A stretch of DNA of 5,441 nt from an uncultured bacterium (GTDB lineage Bacteria > Verrucomicrobiota > Lentisphaeria > Victivallales > Victivallaceae). The translations under genes and the position numbers were made by a program. This document shows, piece by piece, positions 1 to 5,011 of the stretch. Every line of letters begins with the position of its first letter. Within the stretch, counting starts at the first letter, position 1. The notes beneath the pieces are model-generated. The model ran no database searches. It had not been told where the DNA came from and saw only the letters and a program-made list of their open reading frames with translations. Where the stretch lies: positions 1 through 5,441 of the forward strand of contig URVC01000102.1 of the NCBI GenBank assembly GCA_900551245.1, read 5' to 3'.

Positions 1-52
1 GCCGCAAGCAGAAACCGCGAACGTCAGCTATTTATCATACCATCTCCTTTTT
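1..52 (-). other. Strong RBS and ATG opening a frame that stops after four codons; incomplete at window edge
   Basis: On the minus strand AAAAAGGAG (52-44) sits 5 nt before an ATG at 38-36, a very good initiation site, 33 nt past the stop of the regulator gene. The frame reads M-I-N-S and then meets TGA at 26-24. Read through the stop, the remaining visible codons give R-S-R-F-L-L-A-A, a basic stretch followed by hydrophobic residues that resembles the start of a signal peptide. No terminator lies between the regulator stop and this site, so it is probably co-transcribed. It may be the start of a gene inactivated by a nonsense change, a tiny leader ORF, or a gene using another start outside the window. 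With only 12 further codons visible, these cannot be told apart. Confidence 0.3.
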
Positions 53-70
53 CTGCAAGGTTGATCGATC

Positions 71-1150
71 TTATTTCACTGGAATTGCCATACAGGTTCC
101 GCGGTCGACAAACTCGAAGTTCCGTTCCCGGCCCGCCGCCGGTTCCCGTTGCTCCAGCCGGGCGAGAAGCGTTTCGGAGCCTTCCCGTGTCAACGCGGCG
201 AAATCCACTCGGAACGCCGAAGGAGGCTCCGGAAGCGTCAGCATCTTCGCATCCTCGTCAATGCTGACGACGGAGAGATCGCGCGGGATCTCCAACTTCA
301 ACTCCGCCGCAACCGCATACAATGTCTCCGCATATCCGCAGGAGCCCAGAATCACCGCCCCTGGACGCGTCAGGCTGGAAAGCAGTTCGCGAATGTATGC
401 CGAAGGTTCAGCCCCGACCGTCTTCTGCCAATCGGGATTCAATGGCAGCCGGTACTTCCACATCGCCCGCTGAAATCCTTCTGCACGGCCGCGGTAAGCG
501 GTCTCATTGGCCCCTGGCAGCAGCAGGGCAATATCCCGATGGCCGAGCTTCGCCAGATACTCCACCGCCGCGTCAAGGACCTCGACATTGGAGTAACCGA
601 AGCTGATGTCGGCCAGCTCCGATAGAATCGAACTCAATGCAACCACCGGGAACTCCCGCCGCACCAGTTTGCGAATCGCCGGAACAAACTCCGCCAGCGG
701 ACTGTAAATCAGCACCCCGTCGAGCCGGTATTCCGCAATGGTCTGCTCGTATTCGCCGGGCAGACGCGAAAGCGCAAGCAAATCGGCGTTATGATCTCCC
801 CAGAACTGGAACAGCGTCTCCAGCATCGTCCCGATCAGATTCGCCCCCGGCTGGATCCGCTGATGGTTGAAGAATCCGATCCGCCGATGCCGTGTCCGGC
901 TGCCGGCAAGTTCGCTCACGTAGGTCCCGGAGCCGACCCGGCGCTCAATCAATCCGCGGTTCATCAGCTCGTTCATCGCGCTGTTGACCGTAATCACCGA
1001 AACCCCGAGCTGTCGCGCCAGCAATCGCTCGCTCGGAATCCGGGTGGATGCCGCCAGCTCTCCGTCACGAATCAACGTCTCCAGCCGCGCGGCAAGCTGC
1101 CGGTATTTCGGCACGCCTTCCGCATTCAGTTCCATCCGGTTGAGTTCCAC
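71..1150 (-). CDS. GntR-family winged-helix regulator with LacI-type ligand-binding domain (AraR-like)
   Basis: A 359-residue cytoplasmic transcription factor. Residues about 14-78 form a GntR winged helix: KYRQLA, then IPSERLLARQLGVS as helix-turn-helix, VNSAMNELMNRGLIER as recognition region, and GSGTYV as wing end. Residues about 90-355 form a LacI/periplasmic-binding-protein-like sensor, with LDGVLIYS (143-150), the signature YLAKLGHRDIALLLPG (198-213), R220...GF (225-226) and DLSVVSIDED (291-300). This two-part design is that of AraR-type repressors, which usually release DNA on binding a sugar or sugar phosphate. I chose the GTG at 1150-1148: AAAGGAG lies 9 nt upstream, and the longer frame from the ATG at 1210 would run through a perfect promoter. 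Neighbouring amino-sugar genes suggest, but do not prove, that its ligand is an N-acetylhexosamine derivative. It is probably self-regulated through the dyad over its -10 box. Confidence 0.9.
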   Translation of the reverse strand: MELNRMELNAEGVPKYRQLAARLETLIRDGELAASTRIPSERLLARQLGVSVITVNSAMNELMNRGLIERRVGSGTYVSELAGSRTRHRRIGFFNHQRIQPGANLIGTMLETLFQFWGDHNADLLALSRLPGEYEQTIAEYRLDGVLIYSPLAEFVPAIRKLVRREFPVVALSSILSELADISFGYSNVEVLDAAVEYLAKLGHRDIALLLPGANETAYRGRAEGFQRAMWKYRLPLNPDWQKTVGAEPSAYIRELLSSLTRPGAVILGSCGYAETLYAVAAELKLEIPRDLSVVSIDEDAKMLTLPEPPSAFRVDFAALTREGSETLLARLEQREPAAGRERNFEFVDRGTCMAIPVK

Positions 1151-1159
1151 GTCGACACT

Positions 1160-1166
1160 CTCCTTT
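1160..1166 (-). promoter_or_regulatory. RBS deciding the GTG start of the GntR/LacI regulator
   Basis: AAAGGAG on the minus strand lies 9 nt upstream of GTG 1150-1148. The alternative ATG at 1210 lies upstream of the promoter and could not be translated from this transcript. A second in-frame ATG at 1135 has no comparable Shine-Dalgarno at suitable spacing. Confidence 0.8.
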
Positions 1167-1167
1167 T

Positions 1168-1184
1168 CGCTATTAATTATAGCG
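1168..1184. promoter_or_regulatory. 17-bp dyad over the -10 box, candidate autoregulatory operator
   Basis: CGCTATTAATTATAGCG on the plus strand has perfect 6-bp arms (CGCTAT and ATAGCG) around a 5-nt centre that is itself symmetric except for one base pair. It covers the whole -10 hexamer (1176-1181) and reaches the predicted transcription start near 1169. This is where a repressor blocks RNA polymerase, and the size suits a dimeric GntR or AraR-type protein. Binding by the adjacent regulator is inference. I saw no second clear copy in the window. Confidence 0.5.
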
Positions 1185-1204
1185 GATACAAAGAAAAATG
1201 TCAA
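1176..1204 (-). promoter_or_regulatory. Perfect sigma-70 consensus promoter of the regulator gene
   Basis: On the minus strand TTGACA (1204-1199) is followed by a 17-nt spacer and TATAAT (1181-1176), matching the housekeeping consensus at all 12 positions. The predicted start near 1169 gives a leader of about 19 nt containing the RBS. An A/T-rich tract lies just upstream (1217-1233) and could act as an UP element. Confidence 0.85.
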
Positions 1205-1216
1205 CAGCACATAATC

Positions 1217-1231
1217 ATTTTTTCAAAAAAT
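1217..1231. repeat. A/T palindrome upstream of the regulator promoter
   Basis: ATTTTTT, one base, then AAAAAAT forms a perfect 7+1+7 dyad. It shares its A/T tract with the T-run of the leftward terminator and ends 13 bp upstream of the -35 box of the regulator. It could be an UP element, bent DNA, or merely the terminator T-run meeting another T-rich stretch. Confidence 0.35.
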
Positions 1232-1269
1232 AATTGCATATGCGCATTTCATAAATTGCACATATGCAA
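1225..1269 (-). terminator. Intrinsic terminator of the nucleotidyltransferase-kinase operon
   Basis: Beginning 23 nt past the kinase stop, the minus strand carries a 13-bp stem: TTGCATATGTGCA (1269-1257) pairing with TGCGCATATGCAA (1246-1234), with one U-G wobble. The loop is 10 nt (1256-1247) and TTATTTTTT follows (1233-1225). The plus strand has no T-run after the hairpin, so it works leftward only. The stem is AT-rich for a terminator, though long. Each arm is itself nearly palindromic, so the DNA could also be a pair of protein-binding sites. Confidence 0.65.
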
Positions 1270-1292
1270 CCAGCTGCAACGACAGAACTTTT

Positions 1293-2396
1293 TCAATGGG
1301 TAAGCAGCAGATCCTTCATCCGCTTCGACTGCTCCTCGATGGATTCGACCATGCGAAGCTGATTGCGGCAACGCTCCAGGTTGTGCTCGGGACGCTTCAC
1401 CTTGAAGTAGACATCCCCCTCCAGATAGTCGGTCAGAAAACGGATGGCGATTTCAAAGGTGATGAGCTTGCCGGAAAACGGCAGATTCTCCCGCTCCGCC
1501 TCGGTGAGAAAACTCCCGGCACTGCTGAGGAATCCGCGGTAGAGCGCCTCGTACATCTCAAACCGCATACCGACTTTGGCCAGATCGACCTCGTCCTCTT
1601 CGGCCGGACTGGTTCCCGCCCGGACCATGTCCCCGAAGTCGTAGAGGGAAAGGCCGGGCATGACCGTGTCGAGATCGATCACGCAGATGCCGTCGCCGGT
1701 GAGGTCGTCGATCAGGATGTTGTTGACTTTGGTGTCGTTGTGGGTGATCCGTTCGGGAATGGCCCCTTCGGCCTGCAGCTGAAGAAGCCGCTTCGTCTCA
1801 TCCGCCCGCTTCATGATGAAGTCTATTCCGCCCCGCCCCCGCCGTTCCCGGCCGACCGGATCGCGCCGAATCGCCTGCCGGAGCGCTTCCAGCCGCTTCG
1901 GCGTGTTGTGAAAATCCGGAATGGTTTCGTGAAGCCGCGGCCCCGGCAGATCCACCAGGTTGCACTGGAAGTCGCCAAACGCCTGCGCCACTTTGAACGC
2001 CTGCTCCGGCGTTTCCAGCACGTCGTACGCACGGGCGTTTTCGACAAAGATGTAGGCACGCCAGACCTCGCCGCGCTCATCGGTCACGCAGGGCTGATTG
2101 GCGAAAGTGCGCAGCAGCCGGATCGTCCGCTTGCGGGTTTCGGCCTTGCCGGCGTGGATCTTCGCCAGCAGATGGCGGGTAACCCGGTCCATGTTCTCCA
2201 TCACCTGCTCCGGCTTGCGGAACACATTCCGGTTGATCCTTTGAAGGACGTAATGCAACCGCACCCCCCCCTGATCGAAGGTGAGCTGAAAGGTGTCGTT
2301 GACATGGCCGCCGCCGAAGGGAACCGCAACCAGAAAATCGCCGTAGAGTGCGAATTTCGAACAGATGCGCCGGAAATCATCCTGCGTGTACGTCAA
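1293..2396 (-). CDS. nahK: N-acetylhexosamine 1-kinase (NahK/LnpB type, APH-fold)
   Basis: A 367-residue cytoplasmic sugar kinase that should phosphorylate C1 of GlcNAc or GalNAc with ATP. Seen in order: nucleotide-loop GGGHVNDTF (28-36), YVLQRIN (49-55), VWRAYIF (111-117), AFGDFQ (139-144), HNTPKRLE (163-170), catalytic loop THNDTKVNNILID (218-230, D221 the likely base), metal-binding IDLDTVMPG (240-248), YDFGDMVR (252-259) and LPFSGKLITFE (305-315) leading to DYLEGDVYF (323-331). From memory these match bifidobacterial NahK nearly block for block and at the same total length, much more closely than aminoglycoside kinases or AmgK. The start is TTG (2396-2394), with GGGAGG 8 nt upstream; the next in-frame ATG, at codon 66, would cut off the nucleotide loop. 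It lies 18 nt after the nucleotidyltransferase gene, so product handoff to that enzyme is likely. Unlike the bifidobacterial lnp operon, no phosphorylase or GalT is beside it. GlcNAc versus GalNAc preference is not readable. Confidence 0.88.
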   Translation of the reverse strand: MTYTQDDFRRICSKFALYGDFLVAVPFGGGHVNDTFQLTFDQGGVRLHYVLQRINRNVFRKPEQVMENMDRVTRHLLAKIHAGKAETRKRTIRLLRTFANQPCVTDERGEVWRAYIFVENARAYDVLETPEQAFKVAQAFGDFQCNLVDLPGPRLHETIPDFHNTPKRLEALRQAIRRDPVGRERRGRGGIDFIMKRADETKRLLQLQAEGAIPERITHNDTKVNNILIDDLTGDGICVIDLDTVMPGLSLYDFGDMVRAGTSPAEEDEVDLAKVGMRFEMYEALYRGFLSSAGSFLTEAERENLPFSGKLITFEIAIRFLTDYLEGDVYFKVKRPEHNLERCRNQLRMVESIEEQSKRMKDLLLTH

Positions 2397-2404
2397 TGTT
2401 CGTT

Positions 2405-2410
2405 CCTCCC
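2405..2410 (-). promoter_or_regulatory. RBS supporting the TTG start of the kinase
   Basis: GGGAGG on the minus strand lies 8 nt before TTG 2396-2394, inside the 18-nt gap after the nucleotidyltransferase stop. A nearby ATG (in CAGGATGAT) is out of frame, so TTG is the only start that keeps the N-terminal lobe. Confidence 0.75.
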
Positions 2411-2414
2411 TCGA

Positions 2415-3323
2415 TCAGGCAAAGAGTTTTTCCGGATAAGCGCCCCGGGCGACCAGATCGCGCAGAGCCGCCTGTACGAACGGCTTATCCTCGCGGTAGG
2501 TGATGCCGAACCAGCTGTCGAGACTGTGCAGCACCCGGATCTCCGCCCGGCCGGAACGGATCAGCGAATCCACCGCCGCCGGCAGATAGAGTTCGCTCTT
2601 GAGCTCCTGCCCGTGCCCCTGGAGAAATTCAGTGAACAGGCCGCCAAGCTCGTTCATCAGACCGGGCTGGAATCCCCAGGAATTCATCGAAACCGGTTCC
2701 TGCCCGGTGAATTCGACTTCGGAACCATCCTCCTGCACGCTGATGATCTTCCCGTCGCGGCGGAAGATTTTCGTGTGCTCCACCACTTTGGCCAGGTTCC
2801 CCTTTGCGTCGACGGAGCAGATGCCGCGCGAAACCGAACCGTTTTCGCTCAGTGTGTTGGCCAGCACAAAAGCGGCGATGCAGCCGGTAAGTTTGCCGTT
2901 CTGCGGCGCGTTCCGCAGATAATCCGCCAGCTTCCGGTAACTGTCGGCACCGTAGAAGTCGTCGGCGTTGATCACGGCGAACGGACCGTCGATGATGTTG
3001 CGCGCGGCGTAGACCGCCTGCCCGGTTCCCCACGGCTTGGCGCGCCCTTCCGGCACCCGGAATCCAGCCGGAAGATCGTCCGCGCTCTGGAACGCATAGT
3101 CCACCTCAATCCGGTCCGCATAACGGCTGCCGATCGCCTCACGGAACGCCTGCTCGATGTCGCGACGGATGACGAAAACCACCCGGTCGAATCCCGCCCG
3201 CATGGCGTCGTACACCGAATAATCCATCACCGTCTCGCCGGAAGGGCCGAGCTGATCGAGCTGCTTCAACCCGCCGTAACGGCTGCCCATGCCCGCCGCC
3301 AGCACCATCAAGGTAAGTTTCAT
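2415..3323 (-). CDS. Sugar-1-phosphate nucleotidyltransferase, probably uridylyltransferase for GlcNAc-1-P/GalNAc-1-P
   Basis: A 302-residue enzyme with the nucleotidyltransferase fold. It should join a sugar 1-phosphate to an NTP, releasing pyrophosphate. Visible motifs: LAAGMGSRYGGLKQL (8-22), the family's glycine-rich nucleotide loop with R15 and K20; PWGTGQAV (97-104), base recognition; INADDFYG (118-125), where D121 should hold the metal; VEHTKIFRRDGKI (181-193); MNSWGF (213-218); and WFGITYREDKP (271-281). The start at 3323 is chosen because AGGAG lies 8 nt upstream. An ATG two codons earlier (3329) is only 2 nt from it, and a GTG at 3404 falls beside the predicted transcription start. 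It is first gene of an operon with the N-acetylhexosamine 1-kinase, which makes GlcNAc-1-P or GalNAc-1-P its natural substrate, with UTP by analogy to GlmU and MurU. The acetyltransferase domain of GlmU is absent, as expected for salvage. NTP and sugar specificity are inferred from context. Confidence 0.82.
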   Translation of the reverse strand: MKLTLMVLAAGMGSRYGGLKQLDQLGPSGETVMDYSVYDAMRAGFDRVVFVIRRDIEQAFREAIGSRYADRIEVDYAFQSADDLPAGFRVPEGRAKPWGTGQAVYAARNIIDGPFAVINADDFYGADSYRKLADYLRNAPQNGKLTGCIAAFVLANTLSENGSVSRGICSVDAKGNLAKVVEHTKIFRRDGKIISVQEDGSEVEFTGQEPVSMNSWGFQPGLMNELGGLFTEFLQGHGQELKSELYLPAAVDSLIRSGRAEIRVLHSLDSWFGITYREDKPFVQAALRDLVARGAYPEKLFA

Positions 3324-3331
3324 TCTCATCT

Positions 3332-3336
3332 CTCCT
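3332..3336 (-). promoter_or_regulatory. RBS choosing the start of the nucleotidyltransferase
   Basis: AGGAG on the minus strand is 8 nt from ATG 3323-3321 but only 2 nt from ATG 3329-3327, favouring the downstream start. Immediately upstream are three hexamer units, CTGCAT-CTGCAT-TTGCAT on the plus strand (3335-3352), the first overlapping this RBS. Confidence 0.65.
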
Positions 3337-3352
3337 GCATCTGCATTTGCAT

Positions 3353-3388
3353 GCCGGTCCGCGGAACCACTTTTCTTCCCGTACCGGC
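3353..3388 (-). promoter_or_regulatory. Hairpin in the 5' leader of the nucleotidyltransferase-kinase mRNA
   Basis: In the predicted leader, GCCGGT (3388-3383, minus) can pair with ACCGGC (3358-3353), and inside it GGAA (3379-3376) with TTCC (3366-3363) around a 9-nt loop. Two more pairs are possible with a bulge. There is no T-run, so it is not a terminator, and I recognise no riboswitch family. It could stabilise the message or do nothing. Confidence 0.3.
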
Positions 3389-3407
3389 GTATTGTTCCTT
3401 TCACCTT

Positions 3408-3436
3408 AAGATATACTCATTCGCCCTGCAAATCAA
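3408..3436 (-). promoter_or_regulatory. Candidate promoter for the nucleotidyltransferase-kinase operon
   Basis: On the minus strand TTGATT (3436-3431), a 17-nt spacer and TATCTT (3413-3408) match the sigma-70 consensus at 4/6 and 4/6. The predicted start near 3401 gives a leader of about 78 nt before ATG 3323. The weak boxes suggest an activator or modest expression. Confidence 0.45.
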
Positions 3437-3453
3437 CCTTTTCCCCCATTGGT

Positions 3454-3490
3454 TCCGCAGTTTTGCATAAAAATCCATGATTCATGCGGA
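3454..3490. promoter_or_regulatory. Inverted repeat between divergent promoters, possible operator
   Basis: TCCGCA (3454-3459) and TGCGGA (3485-3490) are perfect 6-bp arms separated by 25 nt. A TTGCATA (3463-3469) inside repeats the sequence at the ends of the 1234-1269 dyad. The element lies between the two predicted -35 boxes, where one regulator could act on both operons. Arms this short occur by chance, so this is weak. Confidence 0.2.
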
Positions 3491-3498
3491 TAACTTCA

Positions 3499-3527
3499 TT
3501 GGGGAGAACCCGCTTCCGCACTATATT
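3499..3527 (+). promoter_or_regulatory. Candidate nagA promoter
   Basis: TTGGGG (3499-3504), a 17-nt spacer and TATATT (3522-3527) match consensus at 3/6 and 5/6. Predicted start is near 3534, about 28 nt before ATG 3562. Its position inside the longer open frame from 3484 argues against that upstream start. Confidence 0.4.
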
Positions 3528-3547
3528 GAAGAAAACCGAAACCAACA

Positions 3548-3552
3548 GGGAG
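3548..3552 (+). promoter_or_regulatory. RBS of nagA
   Basis: GGGAG is 9 nt before ATG 3562. No comparable site precedes the in-frame ATG at 3484, so this fixes the start. Confidence 0.7.
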
Positions 3553-3561
3553 ACTGTTTTT

Positions 3562-4707
3562 ATGACTACTCTGATCACCAACTGCCGCCTGGTCACGCCG
3601 GGCCTCGAACTTGAATCCGCATCCATCCTTGTGGAGAACGACCGGATCCGTGCCGTTCTGCCCGCCGGAGCGGCACTGCCCGCCGCCGACAGAATCATCG
3701 ACGCCGCCGGCCTGACCGCGGTGCCCGGCTTCGTCGACGTCCACTGCCACGGCCGAAACAATGCCGACTTCAGCGACGGTTCCGTCGAAGGGGTCAACCG
3801 CATCGGCCGCGGCAAGCTCGAAGAGGGGGTCACCACGCTGCTGCCGACCACGCTGACGCTGCCGGAACAGGACCTTGCCGCCTCGCTCCGCTCCATCGCC
3901 GCCTACGACGGCAAGGGGTGCCGGATGCCGGGCGTCCATCTGGAAGGCCCGTTCATCAACCCGAAGTGCACCGGGGCGCAGAATCCGGCCTTCGTTCGCA
4001 ATCCGGACATCGAAGAGGTGAAGCGCCTCAACGCGATCTATCCGGTCCGCAAGGTGTCGTTCGCAATCGAACAGCCCGGCGGAGTGGAGCTCGCCGCCGG
4101 ACTGCTCCGGCTCGGCATCACCCCCTCCTGTGTCCACAGCGCCGCGAACTATGCACAATTCCGCGCCGGGTACACCGCCGGGCTGTGCAATCTCTCGCAC
4201 TTCTGCAACCAGATGACGCCGCTCCACCATCGCGACATCGGGCTGGTCGGTGCGGGGCTGCTGCTCGACGAGGTCCGGCTGGAACTCATCTGCGACAAGC
4301 TCCACGTCTCGCCGGAGATGATCGCCCTCGCCTTCAAAGTAAAGGGAGCGGAACGGATCCTGCTCATTTCGGACGCCATGCGCGCCTCCGGCATGCCCGA
4401 CGGCGAATACACCCTCGGCGGCCTGCCGGTGATCGTCCGCGACGGAGCGGCCCGCCTGAAGGAGGGCGGTGCGCTGGCCGGCAGCACCCTGCGGCTGAAC
4501 CACGCACTGCGCAATGTTGCGGAAGTGACCCAAAAACCGCTGCACGAAGTGGTCGCCGCCTCCTCGCTGACCGCGGCGGAATCGGTCGGCCTTTCCGGAA
4601 TCGGACGACTGACGCCGGGATATCTCGCGGACATCGTGCTGCTCGACGCCGATTTTGAGGTGGTCCACACCTTCGTCGGCGGCGAACTGCGTTACAGCCG
4701 CAACTAA
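3562..4707 (+). CDS. nagA: N-acetylglucosamine-6-phosphate deacetylase
   Basis: A 381-residue amidohydrolase that removes acetate from GlcNAc-6-phosphate to give glucosamine-6-phosphate, feeding glycolysis or cell-wall synthesis. The N-terminal beta-sandwich strands precede PGFVDVHCHG (55-64), whose H61 and H63 form the metal-binding HxH. Then come HLEGP (126-130, metal ligand E128), VHS (H192), SHFCNQM (H213), DKLHVS (H248, substrate contact in family), LLISDA (catalytic D271) and GSTLRLN (307-313). LADIVLLD (355-362) closes the barrel, followed by the C-terminal sandwich. All residues needed for catalysis are present and length is normal. The HxH pair marks the Bacillus/Mycobacterium-like two-metal type rather than E. 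coli, which lacks it. Two signature loops differ from the usual GHS and HLYNAM. Start ATG 3562 has GGGAG 9 nt upstream; an ATG at 3484 lacks an RBS and lies before the predicted promoter. Divergent from the kinase operon; single-gene transcript ending at a strong terminator. Confidence 0.93.
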   Translation: MTTLITNCRLVTPGLELESASILVENDRIRAVLPAGAALPAADRIIDAAGLTAVPGFVDVHCHGRNNADFSDGSVEGVNRIGRGKLEEGVTTLLPTTLTLPEQDLAASLRSIAAYDGKGCRMPGVHLEGPFINPKCTGAQNPAFVRNPDIEEVKRLNAIYPVRKVSFAIEQPGGVELAAGLLRLGITPSCVHSAANYAQFRAGYTAGLCNLSHFCNQMTPLHHRDIGLVGAGLLLDEVRLELICDKLHVSPEMIALAFKVKGAERILLISDAMRASGMPDGEYTLGGLPVIVRDGAARLKEGGALAGSTLRLNHALRNVAEVTQKPLHEVVAASSLTAAESVGLSGIGRLTPGYLADIVLLDADFEVVHTFVGGELRYSRN

Positions 4708-4730
4708 CGCCTCTTTCGCTCAACGGCATT

Positions 4731-4772
4731 TGCGGACTTGCGCCTTTGATAAGACGCAAGTCCGCATTTTTT
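4731..4772 (+). terminator. Strong intrinsic terminator after nagA
   Basis: TGCGGACTTGCG (4731-4742) pairs perfectly over 12 bp with CGCAAGTCCGCA (4755-4766). After one C-A mismatch, three more pairs (CTT with AAG) close on a TGAT loop. Six T follow at once (4767-4772). It begins 24 nt past the nagA stop and has no T-run on the other strand, so it is one-directional. Confidence 0.95.
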
Positions 4773-4947
4773 CGATAGGGAAAAGAGTTCAGAGAGAAAA
4801 AACTCTACCCCGGGCAATTTGAAAACAGGGCATTACAACTTTACTTTTTTCCAGAAAAATCCCGCTTAAGTTTTCTGACCTGAAAATTCTTGCAATGTCT
4901 GATGAATGCCGTGAGGTGACAGATTCCGGGGGGAAAATTATCTCGAA
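4773..4947. other. Gene-free AT-rich spacer
   Basis: Between the nagA terminator and the next promoter I find no credible gene, RNA or mobile-element end. The one long frame crossing it (minus, 4789-5115) runs antisense through the next gene's start and has no family resemblance. A short inverted repeat, AGAGTT (4784-4789) with AACTCT (4801-4806), is followed by only four T on the minus strand and is too weak to call. Confidence 0.5.
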
Positions 4948-4976
4948 TTTGCAATCTCCTGTTTCAACGGTATAAT
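4948..4976 (+). promoter_or_regulatory. Promoter of the AraC-type sensor gene
   Basis: TTTGCA (4948-4953), a 17-nt spacer and a perfect TATAAT (4971-4976). TTGCAA one base to the right with a 16-nt spacer is an equal alternative -35. The predicted start near 4983 gives a leader of about 29 nt carrying GGAGG at 5003-5007. Confidence 0.6.
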
Positions 4977-5011
4977 AATATGGAAATATGAAACTGTCTG
5001 GCGGAGGATAG

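Noticed and set aside
1..52. Recoding of TGA at 26-24 (selenocysteine or Trp code)
   Set aside because: TGA ends the kinase and nucleotidyltransferase genes normally, and no selenocysteine-insertion-like hairpin can be assessed in the 23 bases left.
1151..1210. Longer regulator start at ATG 1210
   Set aside because: The extension encodes the -35, -10 and RBS of the gene itself, so it cannot be in the transcript.
1296..3470. A 724-codon open frame on the plus strand antisense to the kinase and nucleotidyltransferase
   Set aside because: It is an exact shadow of two genes with clear family motifs, created by GC-rich codon bias. Its translation shows no domain, and it would span an operon junction and a promoter.
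3484..3561. Longer nagA start at ATG 3484
   Set aside because: No RBS precedes it, the added 26 residues are not part of the NagA family, and a promoter-like sequence lies inside the extension.
3496..4668. A 390-codon minus-strand frame antisense to nagA
   Set aside because: A shadow of nagA; repetitive G/R/V/D-rich translation with no recognisable motif.
4784..4806. AGAGTT/AACTCT inverted repeat as a second terminator
   Set aside because: A six-pair AT-rich stem with only four T on the minus strand; too weak and no gene arrives from that side.
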